The notes under the pieces: generated by a model | Told to the model about the DNA's origin: nothing | What the model saw: only the letters and a program-made list of their open reading frames with translations | The model's database searches: none | Origin: an uncultured Desulfobulbaceae bacterium | GTDB taxonomy: Bacteria; Desulfobacterota; Desulfobulbia; Desulfobulbales; Desulfocapsaceae | Assembly: GCA_947311315.1 (NCBI GenBank) | Contig: CAMZKN010000026.1 | Coordinates: 1 to 64,000 of the forward strand | Direction: 5' to 3' | DNA length: 64,000 nucleotides | Position numbers and translations under genes: made by a program | Part shown: positions 8,824-18,574 of the stretch, one piece after another | How the letters are laid out: every line of letters begins with the position of its first letter | How positions within the stretch are numbered: the first letter of the stretch is position 1

Positions 8824-9710
8824 CAGATGCGGAGAAATTTTTGCATAGTTGAATAACTCCCAATTGTACAGAGGAGAATGGAAACACCAATGATAGTGAT
8901 ACAGACAAGAGGGGAGAAAAAAGAAAATTCAAAAAGGTTGAGAAAGCCAGGGCCTGAAAACCGAAGTTTGATCCATTGAAAAAGTATATAAAGAGAGGTT
9001 ATGCCAAGTGAAGAGCCAAGAACTCCCTGAAGTAGTCCTTCGAGGAGGAACGGGGTTCGGATATAGTTATTGGTTGCGCCCACAAGCTTGAGTAGCTCAA
9101 GTTCAGCCTGTCTGCCGAGAATAGTCAGCCTGATAGTGTAAGCGACCATAAAAATTGTTGTCAGAATAAGAAGAGTACCGCTGAGCAGGACAATAATAGA
9201 GAGGAGCCGGGTGAAATAATAGAACCGTTCAACCCAGTCTTGGCCATATTGTACTTTAAGGGTGCCTGGGAGCTTGGCAAGATATGCTGAAAAGAGTTTT
9301 ACCTGATTGAGACTTCGCAGATTTTTAAGAGGGATAACCTCTATGGATGGTGGGAGGAAATCCTTGGGCATATCATTGAGTACATCTAGATTTTCTCCTA
9401 ACTGAGTTGCAAATCGGTTGTATGCGTCTTCTCTTGAAACAAAGCGAATTTCCTCAACTTCATCAAATGTGGTGATTTTTCTCCGTAGTTGTTGTTGCAG
9501 TTCAGGCCCTGGTTCATCTTCCATATAGACAATCAGGCTGAGATCATCACCTAGCTTGTCTCCAAAGTTAAGCATGTTGGAATAGACAAGATAAAAAAAG
9601 GCAAAAATGAGAACAGACAGACTTACTGTGAGTAAGGTCATGAGTTGGGATGGCCAGGTTTGTCTGAGATTTCTGCCAACCTGCCGAAGAACTGTGAACC
9701 AGAAACTCAT
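8823..9710 (-). CDS. ftsX: Cell division protein FtsX
   Basis: FtsX is the membrane partner of the ATPase FtsE; together they form an ABC-like complex at the division septum that transmits ATP hydrolysis to periplasmic murein hydrolase activators. The 295-residue protein has one N-terminal transmembrane segment (LMTLLTVSLSVLIFAFFYLVYS), a periplasmic domain of about 120 residues (starting EDEPGPELQQQL), and three more transmembrane segments, which is the FtsX topology. Its start overlaps the ftsE stop by four bases (ATGA) and its stop overlaps the envC start by one, implying translational coupling. Confidence 0.94.
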   Translation of the reverse strand: MSFWFTVLRQVGRNLRQTWPSQLMTLLTVSLSVLIFAFFYLVYSNMLNFGDKLGDDLSLIVYMEDEPGPELQQQLRRKITTFDEVEEIRFVSREDAYNRFATQLGENLDVLNDMPKDFLPPSIEVIPLKNLRSLNQVKLFSAYLAKLPGTLKVQYGQDWVERFYYFTRLLSIIVLLSGTLLILTTIFMVAYTIRLTILGRQAELELLKLVGATNNYIRTPFLLEGLLQGVLGSSLGITSLYILFQWIKLRFSGPGFLNLFEFSFFSPLVCITIIGVSILLCTIGSYSTMQKFLRI

Positions 9711-10423
9711 AGGGAGGCGCCTCCTGCAATAGAATACATTTGTCCTTTTCTGAGTTCCATCACTCTGTGGGAGGTGTCTCTATATATGGAATCATCATGG
9801 GTTGCAATGACTATGGTTGCACCGGCTTTATTGCTTTTCGTGAGCAATTTCATTACTTTTTCTGTTGTTGTTGCATCAAGGTTGCCGGTTGGTTCATCGA
9901 CAAGAATTATTGTAGGTGAATTTGCAATAGCTCTAGCGAGTGTGACTCTTTGCTGTTCTCCACGGGAAAGCTCGCCTGTTATTGAATCATGTTTGTCCGA
10001 TAAATCAAGCTGTTCCAGCAGTTCCCTTACTCTTTTTCTAATGAGTTGCGGTTTTTTGTATGATACTTCCATGGAAATAGCGATATTTTCCGATGTTGTT
10101 CGATCAGTAAGTAATTTAAAATCCTGGTAGGCTACACCAATTTTTTGTCTGAGTTTGGCCAGTTTGTGCCCTTTCATTTGTTGGATGGGGTTACCGCCAA
10201 TTTCTATAAGTCCCTTGCTGGGCGTTTCCATACTGCAAAGCAACTTGAGTAAAGTCGTTTTGCCGGCGCCACTCATGCCAATAAGAAAAAACATCTCGCC
10301 GGTGGCTATGGAAACCGAAATATTTTCCAATGCTACAATGTCAGGTGGGTAGGCCTTTGAAACTTTAATCATTTCAATGAGTGTTTCCCCTGTACCTGTT
10401 GTGTTGGTCATCTGCGTATTCAT
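9707..10423 (-). CDS. ftsE: Cell division ATP-binding protein FtsE
   Basis: FtsE is the cytoplasmic ABC-type ATPase of the FtsEX complex. Walker A is GMSGAGKTT, the signature is ELSRGEQQRV, Walker B is TIILVDEPTGNLD, and the H-loop is IVIATHD. The ORF track start (10513) adds a long non-conserved lead. I place the start at MNTQMTN (10423), while MIKVSKAY at 10372 gives an even more typical FtsE length; neither has a strong ribosome-binding site. It is the first gene of the ftsE-ftsX-envC-ctpA operon. Confidence 0.93.
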   Translation of the reverse strand: MNTQMTNTTGTGETLIEMIKVSKAYPPDIVALENISVSIATGEMFFLIGMSGAGKTTLLKLLCSMETPSKGLIEIGGNPIQQMKGHKLAKLRQKIGVAYQDFKLLTDRTTSENIAISMEVSYKKPQLIRKRVRELLEQLDLSDKHDSITGELSRGEQQRVTLARAIANSPTIILVDEPTGNLDATTTEKVMKLLTKSNKAGATIVIATHDDSIYRDTSHRVMELRKGQMYSIAGGASL

Positions 10424-10775
10424 TTCTTTGTATCTGTATTTTTCTTTTATGAAAACTACTCGGTTTCTATTCGAAACTTGCGAAAATATAAAGTATTCAA
10501 CGAAGAAACGCAATGTATCAGAAAGAACCTGCTCTGGTTTTATTGGAAGGGCTCAAGAAAAAATATTAGATATTCAAAAATATAGTCGTAATACAACGCA
10601 TATAGTGGCTACTATTTACTTTATTCTTGCAACTTATATCCCAGTTGTTATTGTTGAGGGTTTCACTATTGATATTATGATCTGTCCGTTTTGAACATAA
10701 TTATCCTCCCCAGCGGAGTGGCAAAGCGATAACAGAGAAATTTAAAGTAACAGGTATAGTATGAAGGAGAACACC

Positions 10776-13595
10776 ATGGATTACAGGGATACCCTTAATC
10801 TGCCGAAGACGCGTTTTAATATGAAGGCAAATCTGACACAGAAAGAGCCTTTGGCGTTGAAACGGTGGGAGAAAGAAGCCCTTTATCAGCACATTCAAGA
10901 CGCAGCAAAAGATAAGCCGCTTTTTGTGCTCCACGATGGTCCTCCATATGCAAACGGTAATATTCATCTTGGTACAGCTTTTAATAAAATTTTAAAAGAT
11001 ATCATTCTTCGTTCAAAAAGAATGGCCGGATTTAACGCGCCCTATATACCTGGCTGGGATTGCCACGGATTACCCATTGAACATAACGTTGACAAAGAGC
11101 TTGGCGACAAGAAAAAAACCATACCCAAGCTCTCTAAAAGAAATGCCTGTCGAAAGTATGCTAATAAATGGATAAAGACGCAGAAGAAGGAATTTCAACG
11201 TCTGGGCGTGCTTGGTGACTGGGATAAACCATATCTGACTATCAACTATTCATATGAGACTGCAATAGCAAGAGAATTTAATGCGTTTCTTCTCTCCGAT
11301 GCCGTAATCAGAAACAGGAAACCTGTTTACTGGTGCTCAACGTGTACTACGGCCCTTGCTGAAGCTGAAGTTGAATATCATGATCACGTTTCTCCTTCAA
11401 TCTTTGTAAAGTTTCGTTCTAAAGATGATCTTTCTGATATTGATCCATCTCTTGGTGGTGACAGGGTATTTTTTGTTATATGGACGACGACTCCATGGAC
11501 ATTACCTGCCAATCTTGCAGTCGCTCTTCATCCTGACTTCACTTATGCCGCCGTAAAAATAGAAGGAGAGACGTGGATACTGGCTGAAGAACTGGTTGAA
11601 AAAGTGATGAGCGAAGCCGGGAAGGAAAATTACACTGTTAAAGGTACCTTTTCTTCAACAGCTTTTGAGAAAAGAAAGTGTGAACATCCATTTATGAAGA
11701 GGGACTCTCTTCTTGTTCTTGCCGATTATGTTACCGCCGATGCTGGAACGGGTTGTGTTCATACCGCCCCCGGACACGGTGCGGATGATTATCTTACCGG
11801 GATTAGATACGGGCTTGAAGTTTTGTCTCCTGTCAATGCTGAAGGTATTTTCACCAATGAGGCTGGTCCATACGAAGGTGAAAGCGTTCCCGCTGTCAAC
11901 CGTGTGATAAATGCAGATTTACAATCGTCCGGGGCCCTGGTTCATCAAAGTGACATTAACCACAGCTACCCCCATTGCTGGCGATGTAAAAAACCGGTCA
12001 TGTACAGGGCGACACCGCAGTGGTTTATTTCCATGGAAAATAACCAGCTACGAGAAAAGGCGCTTGCGGCAATTGCAAAAGTTACCTGGACACCTTCCTG
12101 GGGAATGCAGCGCATTCACTCCATGGTCGAAGGACGTCCTGACTGGTGTCTTTCCCGCCAGAGAAGTTGGGGCGTGCCGATCACTGTTGTCAGCTGCAAT
12201 GATTGTGGAGAGGTTCTTAAGAGTAAAGATCTTGTTGATAAGATAGATGAATATTTTCTTAAAGAAGGTGCTGATGCCTGGTTCAGCCACGAAGTCGAAG
12301 ACTTCCTTGCAGAGGGGACAAAATGTTCTAAATGTGGATCAAGCGATTTTCTAAAAGAAGAAGATATTCTTGATGTCTGGTTTGATTCAGGAGTTAGCCA
12401 CTCAGCAGTATGTGAGTTACGGCCCGAATTGAGATCACCCGCTGATCTCTATCTCGAGGGCAGTGATCAGCACCGAGGATGGTTTCAGAGTTCACTCCTG
12501 ACCTCTGTCGGAACCCGTGGCCAGGCACCATTTAAAGGTGTTTTGACCCATGGTTATGTTGTTGATGGTCAAGGTAAAAAGATGTCTAAATCAGTTGGTA
12601 ATGTTGTAGCTCCTGATGAGGTTATCCGTCAGTACGGAGCGGAAATACTTCGGCTTTGGGTCTCCAGTGAAGATTACCGCGATGACATTAAGGTTTCAGA
12701 TGAAATTCTTAAACAAGTGTCTGATTCTTACAGGAAAATAAGAAATACCATCCGTTATTTTCTTGGAAATATACAGGATTTTAATAACGCAGAACAGGCT
12801 GTTGCTGACAATGAATTGTACGAACTTGACAGATGGGCTCTTGCTAAATTTGAAGAGTTAAAAATCAAAGTTATCCGGGCATACGACAAATATGAATTCC
12901 ACAGTATTTATCATAGTTTGAACTATTTCTGTGGAACGACAATGAGTTCGTTTTATCTCGACATATTAAAGGATCGTTTGTATGCATCGGGTACCGATTC
13001 CCTGCCGAGGCGTTCAGCACAGACAGTTCTTTACAGAATTCTTGACGGCCTGCTTCGCCTGATGAGTCCTGTTCTTTCATTTACAGCAGCTGAAGCCTGG
13101 AATTCCATGCATGGGATAGATGAGAAAGAACCTCTGGAAAATGGAATTTACTTTCTCGAATTTCCAGTCATCTCAGAAGTTGAGCGCGATGACAAGATGA
13201 TGGAAAAATGGGAAACTCTCATGAATATCCGGTCTGAAATCACCAAGGCACTGGAAATCGCCAGAAGAGAAAAAGTGATTGGCCATCCGCTGGAAGCTGA
13301 AGTGCTTGTACATGCAGGCGATGAATTAGCTGCATTTTTGCAGTCAGAATGGCATACGGTTAAAGAGATTTCTATTGTTTCCGAGCTTTCTAACCTGGAT
13401 CCTGCCGACCCTGAAACTGGCAGCAGGTATGTAAGTGAAGAAATCCCCAATTTCTTAATTCAGGTACAACCTGCACCGGGGGAGAAATGTGAGCGTTGCT
13501 GGATACGATCAACAACGGTTGGACAGAATAGCAAACATCCTCAAATCTGTAAAAGATGCGTAGATGTTGTAACTGAAATTGAACAGCAGGCATAA
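10776..13595 (+). CDS. ileS: Isoleucyl-tRNA synthetase
   Basis: This class I synthetase charges tRNA-Ile. It shows the HIGH-type motif in PYANGNIHLGTAFNK, the editing domain, the KMSKS motif (GKKMSKSVGN), and a C-terminal zinc site (CERCW...CKRC) typical of bacterial type-1 enzymes. The ORF track starts at 10761, but the sequence AAGGAG six bases before the ATG at 10776 makes MDYRDTLNLPKTRF the better start. It leads a plus-strand run with lspA and fabD; ileS-lspA adjacency is common in bacteria. Confidence 0.97.
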   Translation: MDYRDTLNLPKTRFNMKANLTQKEPLALKRWEKEALYQHIQDAAKDKPLFVLHDGPPYANGNIHLGTAFNKILKDIILRSKRMAGFNAPYIPGWDCHGLPIEHNVDKELGDKKKTIPKLSKRNACRKYANKWIKTQKKEFQRLGVLGDWDKPYLTINYSYETAIAREFNAFLLSDAVIRNRKPVYWCSTCTTALAEAEVEYHDHVSPSIFVKFRSKDDLSDIDPSLGGDRVFFVIWTTTPWTLPANLAVALHPDFTYAAVKIEGETWILAEELVEKVMSEAGKENYTVKGTFSSTAFEKRKCEHPFMKRDSLLVLADYVTADAGTGCVHTAPGHGADDYLTGIRYGLEVLSPVNAEGIFTNEAGPYEGESVPAVNRVINADLQSSGALVHQSDINHSYPHCWRCKKPVMYRATPQWFISMENNQLREKALAAIAKVTWTPSWGMQRIHSMVEGRPDWCLSRQRSWGVPITVVSCNDCGEVLKSKDLVDKIDEYFLKEGADAWFSHEVEDFLAEGTKCSKCGSSDFLKEEDILDVWFDSGVSHSAVCELRPELRSPADLYLEGSDQHRGWFQSSLLTSVGTRGQAPFKGVLTHGYVVDGQGKKMSKSVGNVVAPDEVIRQYGAEILRLWVSSEDYRDDIKVSDEILKQVSDSYRKIRNTIRYFLGNIQDFNNAEQAVADNELYELDRWALAKFEELKIKVIRAYDKYEFHSIYHSLNYFCGTTMSSFYLDILKDRLYASGTDSLPRRSAQTVLYRILDGLLRLMSPVLSFTAAEAWNSMHGIDEKEPLENGIYFLEFPVISEVERDDKMMEKWETLMNIRSEITKALEIARREKVIGHPLEAEVLVHAGDELAAFLQSEWHTVKEISIVSELSNLDPADPETGSRYVSEEIPNFLIQVQPAPGEKCERCWIRSTTVGQNSKHPQICKRCVDVVTEIEQQA

Positions 13596-13622
13596 AAAAA
13601 CGTCAATAATACGTGTTTCTTA

Positions 13623-14093
13623 ATGGTATATTTTTCAATTGTGTTTGTGGTCATACTCGCCGATCAATTAACCAAGGCTTGGATAACCAGTTCTTTTCAT
13701 CTTTATGATGTAAAAGAGATAATCCCCGGATTGTTTAATCTCGTTTATGTAACAAACAGTGGTGCAGCCTTTAGTATGCTGGCCGACGTTGAATCAGTCT
13801 GGCGGCACTATTTTTTTTATTTAATAGGTGGGGTTGCAACTATAGGCTTGACGATAGCCTATTGGAAAATGAGACATCTTCGTACTTCGTATACGGTGGC
13901 TTTGGCACTTATTGCCGGTGGTGCTGTTGGAAATCTTATTGATCGTGTGCGTTTTGGAGCTGTGGTGGATTTTCTTGATTTTTTTATTGGAAAGTATCAC
14001 TGGCCGGCTTTTAATGTTGCAGATTCTGCCATTTGTGTTGGTGCAGGACTTTTTTTAGTTATTAATGTACTGGAAAGCAGAAAAGAAGAATAA
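13623..14093 (+). CDS. lspA: Lipoprotein signal peptidase II
   Basis: LspA is an inner-membrane aspartyl protease that removes the signal peptide of diacylglyceryl-modified prolipoproteins. The 156-residue protein has four hydrophobic segments and the family motifs TNSGAAFS, GNLIDRVRFGAVVDFLDF and FNVADSAI, which hold the two catalytic Asp residues. It follows ileS by 27 bases, the classical arrangement. Confidence 0.96.
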   Translation: MVYFSIVFVVILADQLTKAWITSSFHLYDVKEIIPGLFNLVYVTNSGAAFSMLADVESVWRHYFFYLIGGVATIGLTIAYWKMRHLRTSYTVALALIAGGAVGNLIDRVRFGAVVDFLDFFIGKYHWPAFNVADSAICVGAGLFLVINVLESRKEE

Positions 14094-14103
14094 GAGGAAC
14101 TCT

Positions 14104-15048
14104 ATGAAAATTGCGATACTTTTTCCCGGTCAGGGATCTCAATATATCGGTATGGTAAAGGGCTTTGTTCAAGAAAATAGTGATTCTGCAACCCTTATGC
14201 AAAAGGCGGAGTCCGTGTGTCAGCTTAATTTGAAAACCCTTTGTGAAGAAGGCCCGATGGAAGAACTCATCAGGGCAACCAACCTGCAACCTGCAATCAC
14301 TGCTGCCAATTTGATTTGCTGGGAGGCATTTCAGAATGCGGTTGGAGATAATGTGGAGGTGAGTTGTTTTGCCGGGCACAGTCTTGGCGAATATTCTGCT
14401 CTTTGTGCGGCGGGTATTGTCAGCTTTGAAGACACCTTGCGCCTCGTTGCTAAAAGAGGTGCACTGATGGAACGTGAGGGTGATCGTAACCCTGGTGGAA
14501 TGCGTGCGGTTCTTGGACTTTCAATAGATGAACTGGAAGAGATAATAAAACAATATTCAGGCAAAGGTGTTGTTACTGCTGCAAATCACAATACGCCCCA
14601 GCAGGTTGTTATTTCCGGTAGCATGGCTGGTCTTGATTCCATTGGGGAAGCTATTGAGGCAAAAGGTGGCAAGATCATTCCATTAAATGTCAGCGTTGCC
14701 AACCATAGCCCGCTTGTTGCTGATGCTGTTCCTGATTTTAAATCTTTTATTAAAGGCATTGAATTTAACCAGCCAAATACTCCAGTTTATTTCAACGTTT
14801 CAGCAGAAAAGGAAACCGATACTGAAACAATGAAAAATATGATGGCAAGGCAGATTGCATCAAAGGTGCGGTGGTGTGAAATCATCGAATCAATGCTGAG
14901 TGAGGGGGTGGATACTTTTATAGAAATAGGCCCTAAAACGGTGCTGAAGGGTATGATGCGTAAAATCACTCCCAGGGGAACAAAAGTACTCGCAATGCAA
15001 TGTGATTCGCCGGAAACGTTGGCTGATTGCCTTGCAAAGCTCAACTGA
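14104..15048 (+). CDS. fabD: Malonyl-CoA:ACP transacylase FabD
   Basis: FabD transfers malonyl from CoA to acyl carrier protein for fatty-acid synthesis. Motifs are FPGQGSQ at the N terminus, the nucleophile elbow GHSLGEYSA, and the active-site His region VANHSPLV. The start at 14104 follows AGAGGAAC and removes the 13 extra residues of the ORF-track version, which run back into lspA. Other fab genes are absent here. fabD instead lies directly before the biotin genes, where malonyl-ACP is the substrate of BioC. Confidence 0.95.
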   Translation: MKIAILFPGQGSQYIGMVKGFVQENSDSATLMQKAESVCQLNLKTLCEEGPMEELIRATNLQPAITAANLICWEAFQNAVGDNVEVSCFAGHSLGEYSALCAAGIVSFEDTLRLVAKRGALMEREGDRNPGGMRAVLGLSIDELEEIIKQYSGKGVVTAANHNTPQQVVISGSMAGLDSIGEAIEAKGGKIIPLNVSVANHSPLVADAVPDFKSFIKGIEFNQPNTPVYFNVSAEKETDTETMKNMMARQIASKVRWCEIIESMLSEGVDTFIEIGPKTVLKGMMRKITPRGTKVLAMQCDSPETLADCLAKLN

Positions 15049-15092
15049 GAGTCTGTTTCCTTTTAGAGTAAAAAAACAGCAGGGAGTTGCAG

Positions 15093-16058
15093 GTGATATC
15101 GAAATGTATGCAGAGTGTGCTGTCAGGCGAGGATTTATCTTTCCAACAGGCCGTTGATCTCGTTGAAAATGGTGATCCCTTTGAGCTCTATCAGGCTGCA
15201 GATACTATAAGAAAAAAGTTGCATGGTGATAGCCTTGACCTATGTTCCATCGTGAATGCAAAATCAGGAAAATGCTCCGAAAACTGTAAGTTTTGTGCTC
15301 AATCTTCCCATTATGATGTCGAGGTATCCAGCTACGATCTTGTAGATACTTCGGAAGCCCTTTTGCTGGCAAAGCACAATGAGCGCCATGGAGTGAAAAG
15401 GTTTTCACTGGTAACTGCCGGGAAGAGTGTTTCCATGGATCAACTCGAAGACTTTAACAGGATATACATAAAGCTTCGAGAAGATACCAAATTGTCTTTT
15501 TGTGCTTCGATGGGTTTTCTTACAGAGGAAAAGGCTCTGAAACTGAAATCAATGGGTGTTCAGAGATATCACTGTAATCTTGAAACATGTAAGAGTTATT
15601 TCCCAAAGGTTTGTACAACGCATACCTGGGAGCAAAAGGCAGCTACCATAAAAATAGCCCAGGATGTCGGCCTCGAAGTTTGTTCCGGGGGCATAATCGG
15701 TATGGGAGAAACCCTTGAACAAAGGGTCGAGCTTGCCTTTGAGTTGAGAGAACTTGGTATTCTTTCCATTCCGATAAATATATTGAATCCTATCCCAAAT
15801 ACTCCTTTTGCTGGCTTGTCACCGATACGAGTCAGTGAAATTTTATCCTGCATTGCACTATTCAGGTTTATTAACCCAAAGGCCGTTATACGTTTGGCTG
15901 GTGGAAGAAATCTCCTTGGTGACGAACAGGAAAAATGTTTTATCTCAGGTGCCAATGGTTCTATTGTGGGTGATTATCTGACAACCATTGGCAATAGTCT
16001 GGCTGAAGATATTGAAATGTTCAGTCGCCTTGGCTTCGATGTAAACATAAAACCTTAA
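15093..16058 (+). CDS. bioB: Biotin synthase BioB
   Basis: BioB is the radical-SAM enzyme that inserts sulfur into dethiobiotin. The SAM-cluster motif is CSENCKFCAQSSHY, and the biotin-synthase signatures YHCNLETCKSYFP and CSGGIIGMGE follow. At about 321 residues it has the normal length. I prefer GTG at 15093, which sits six bases after GGGAG; the TTG at 15087 in the ORF track touches that ribosome-binding site. It is the first gene of the bioB-A-F-G-C-D cluster, 44 bases after fabD. Confidence 0.96.
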   Translation: MISKCMQSVLSGEDLSFQQAVDLVENGDPFELYQAADTIRKKLHGDSLDLCSIVNAKSGKCSENCKFCAQSSHYDVEVSSYDLVDTSEALLLAKHNERHGVKRFSLVTAGKSVSMDQLEDFNRIYIKLREDTKLSFCASMGFLTEEKALKLKSMGVQRYHCNLETCKSYFPKVCTTHTWEQKAATIKIAQDVGLEVCSGGIIGMGETLEQRVELAFELRELGILSIPINILNPIPNTPFAGLSPIRVSEILSCIALFRFINPKAVIRLAGGRNLLGDEQEKCFISGANGSIVGDYLTTIGNSLAEDIEMFSRLGFDVNIKP

Positions 16059-16086
16059 CAGTATTTAACAAAGAGTTGGATCTTGA

Positions 16087-17385
16087 GTGAAAAGTAAAAC
16101 GGACAAGCTGCTGCATTTTGACCGCAAACATATCTGGCACCCCTATACCTCCATTGAAAACCCACTTGATGTATATCTTGTTGAATCCGCTTGCGGGGTA
16201 AGGATACGTTTAAGTGGCGGTATTGAATTGATCGATGGAATGGCCTCCTGGTGGTCGGCGATACACGGTTACAACAATCCACATCTGACTGAAGTTGTTC
16301 AACAACAGGCTGCAAAACTTGCCCATGTGATGTTCGGCGGTTTGACCCATGAGCCGGCCATAGAACTTTGCAAAATCCTTCTTTCTATTGCGCCAGATTC
16401 GCTGGAGAGGGTGTTTCTCTGCGATTCAGGGTCAGTTGCTGTTGAAGTAGCAATGAAAATGGCGATGCAATACAGCTTTAGTAAGGGGTGTAAACAAAAA
16501 AACCGTTTTTTGACCATTCGTTCGGGGTATCATGGTGATACTTTTCATGCAATGTCGGTCTGTGATCCTGAAACCGGAATGCACCAGATTTATCAGGGTG
16601 CTTTACCCCAATATTATTTTGCAGAGACTCCCCGTTGTTCTTTTTCTGATCCCTGGGATCAGAATGATATCTGCTCATTTGAACAACTTATCGCAACACA
16701 CCATGACTCTCTTTGTGGCGTAATACTTGAGCCCGTGGTTCAGGGCGCAGGAGGAATGCGTTTTTATAATCCGGAATATTTACGACAGGTGAGAGCGCTT
16801 TGCGATAAATACGGTATTTTGCTTATTGCAGATGAAATAGCGACGGGATTTGGTCGTAGTGGTGAGATGTTTGCTTGTAATCATGCTTTGATTTCACCTG
16901 ATATTTTATGCCTCGGTAAAGCACTTACCGGAGGATATATGAGTTTGGCTGCGGTTCTTGCGACATCTGAGGTAGGGCGCGTTATCTCCCATGGAGAGCC
17001 GGGAGTTTTTATGCATGGCCCAACTTTTATGGGAAATCCTCTAGCCTGCAGTGTCGCCCTTGCATCAATAGAACTTCTGCTTCAATCGGATTGGCAGGAA
17101 AACATTAGCAGGATCAGCGAAAAGTTATGGGCCGGATTAGAACCATGCAAAACCCTTGAAGGGGTTAAAGATGTACGGGTTCTGGGGGCTATCGGCGTAG
17201 TTGAGCTTGAAAAACCTGTAAATTTGCAAGCTATACAGAAAAGGTTTGTCGAAAACGGTGTATGGGTTCGACCTTTTGGAAAACTGGTCTACGTTATGCC
17301 CGCTTATATAATGGATGATAACGAGATATCGACATTAACAAGTGCGATCTGCAGGGTGGTCACCGAGGAAGTATCTAATGGATAA
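16087..17385 (+). CDS. bioA: Adenosylmethionine-8-amino-7-oxononanoate aminotransferase BioA
   Basis: BioA is the PLP-dependent aminotransferase that converts KAPA to DAPA with S-adenosylmethionine as amino donor. Family motifs are HIWHPYTS, GMASWWSAIHGYNNP, YHGDTFHAMSVCD, DEIATGFGRSG and the PLP lysine in LGKALTGGYM. At 432 residues it is full length. It starts with GTG 28 bases after bioB and overlaps bioF by eight bases, so it is in the same operon. Confidence 0.96.
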   Translation: MKSKTDKLLHFDRKHIWHPYTSIENPLDVYLVESACGVRIRLSGGIELIDGMASWWSAIHGYNNPHLTEVVQQQAAKLAHVMFGGLTHEPAIELCKILLSIAPDSLERVFLCDSGSVAVEVAMKMAMQYSFSKGCKQKNRFLTIRSGYHGDTFHAMSVCDPETGMHQIYQGALPQYYFAETPRCSFSDPWDQNDICSFEQLIATHHDSLCGVILEPVVQGAGGMRFYNPEYLRQVRALCDKYGILLIADEIATGFGRSGEMFACNHALISPDILCLGKALTGGYMSLAAVLATSEVGRVISHGEPGVFMHGPTFMGNPLACSVALASIELLLQSDWQENISRISEKLWAGLEPCKTLEGVKDVRVLGAIGVVELEKPVNLQAIQKRFVENGVWVRPFGKLVYVMPAYIMDDNEISTLTSAICRVVTEEVSNG

Positions 17386-18574
17386 ACAGTATGGTGAGTC
17401 TTTAGAAAAACTGGCACAAAAAGGCAGATTGCGTGAACTTAAGCCGCTCTCTGGCCGTAACGGATGCAGGGTTGAGTATAATGGAAGTGAGATGCTCAAT
17501 CTTACTTCCAATGATTACCTTGGTCTTGCAGGTGATCGATTGCTTCATCGGGAGTTCTATGATCTGCTGTCCAGTGAAAATATGGTGGATAATTATGGAC
17601 TTGGGTCAGCTTCATCGAGGTTGTTGACTGGAGACAGTGCAAATGCCCAGAGACTTGAACAGACACTCTGTTCACAGTACAATAAAGAGTCCTGCATCCT
17701 CTATAATTCCGGTTACCATGCCAACATAGGAGTACTACCTGCCCTGCTTGGGAAAAACGATCTTATTCTCTCGGATAAACTTAACCATGCTTCCATTATG
17801 GACGGGATGCGTTTGTGTAAAGCAAAATTTAAACGTTATCGTCATTGTGATTATGCACATCTCAAAAGTCTGTTGCATGAATATCGTAGTGGCTATCAAC
17901 GGGTAATTATTGTCAGTGAATCAATTTTCAGCATGGATGGTGATGTCGCAGATATAACACGACTTGTTGAGTTAAAGAAAGAATTTAACTGTCAACTCTA
18001 TATAGACGAAGCGCATGGTATTGGACTGTATGGACAAAATGGACTGGGAATGGCAGAACAACTTGGACAGTTGCAGGAAGTAGATATAGTAATGGGCACT
18101 TTTGGTAAGGCTCTTGCCTCAATTGGTGCCTTCGTACTCTGTTCAGAGATAATTAAAAAATATTTGATAAATCACAGTCGTTCACTCATTTTCACCACCG
18201 CCTTACCACCTGTTGTTCTGTTCTGGAATCATTATATTTTTAAGAAGATGATTGTCATGCATGGTCAACGGAAACATTTGCACGACATTTCTTTACGATT
18301 ACGAAATAGTCTGACTGAAAAGGCCTTGAAAACAGCCGGGACGACAAATATTGTTCCGGTAATGATTGGAGATGATTCCCTGGCAGTTTCACTGGCGGAA
18401 AAAATGCAGAAAAAAGGGTACCTGATATTTCCTGTTCGGCCTCCAGCTGTACCTGAAGGGACTGCTCGTTTCAGATTATCCCTTACTGCGGATATGGAAT
18501 GGCGTGACATTAAGGGCGTTGCTAAAGATATTTCAACACTTTTTAAAACAGTTACCAGAGCGAAGACAAGATAA
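17378..18574 (+). CDS. bioF: 8-amino-7-oxononanoate synthase BioF
   Basis: BioF condenses pimeloyl-ACP with alanine, with decarboxylation, to give KAPA. It is PLP-dependent. Visible motifs are LTSNDYLGLAGD, GLGSASSRLLTGD, DEAHGIGLYG and the PLP-lysine region GTFGKALASIGAF. The start at 17378 follows GAGGAAG and overlaps the end of bioA. The ORF-track start at 17342 lies inside bioA without support. The stop overlaps the bioG start (TAATG). Confidence 0.95.
   Translation: MDKQYGESLEKLAQKGRLRELKPLSGRNGCRVEYNGSEMLNLTSNDYLGLAGDRLLHREFYDLLSSENMVDNYGLGSASSRLLTGDSANAQRLEQTLCSQYNKESCILYNSGYHANIGVLPALLGKNDLILSDKLNHASIMDGMRLCKAKFKRYRHCDYAHLKSLLHEYRSGYQRVIIVSESIFSMDGDVADITRLVELKKEFNCQLYIDEAHGIGLYGQNGLGMAEQLGQLQEVDIVMGTFGKALASIGAFVLCSEIIKKYLINHSRSLIFTTALPPVVLFWNHYIFKKMIVMHGQRKHLHDISLRLRNSLTEKALKTAGTTNIVPVMIGDDSLAVSLAEKMQKKGYLIFPVRPPAVPEGTARFRLSLTADMEWRDIKGVAKDISTLFKTVTRAKTR

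Noticed and set aside
9645-10130. 161-residue plus-strand ORF opposite ftsE/ftsX
   Set aside because: It is a shadow of ftsE, whose Walker motifs are clear.
10377-10694. 105-residue plus-strand ORF before ileS
   Set aside because: It overlaps the start of ftsE antisense, has an unlikely composition and no ribosome-binding site.
15049-15092. CTGTTT...AAACAG inverted sequence upstream of bioB as a BirA operator
   Set aside because: The half-sites are short and A/T-rich and do not match the TGTAAACC-type BirA site well; no BirA gene is visible here.
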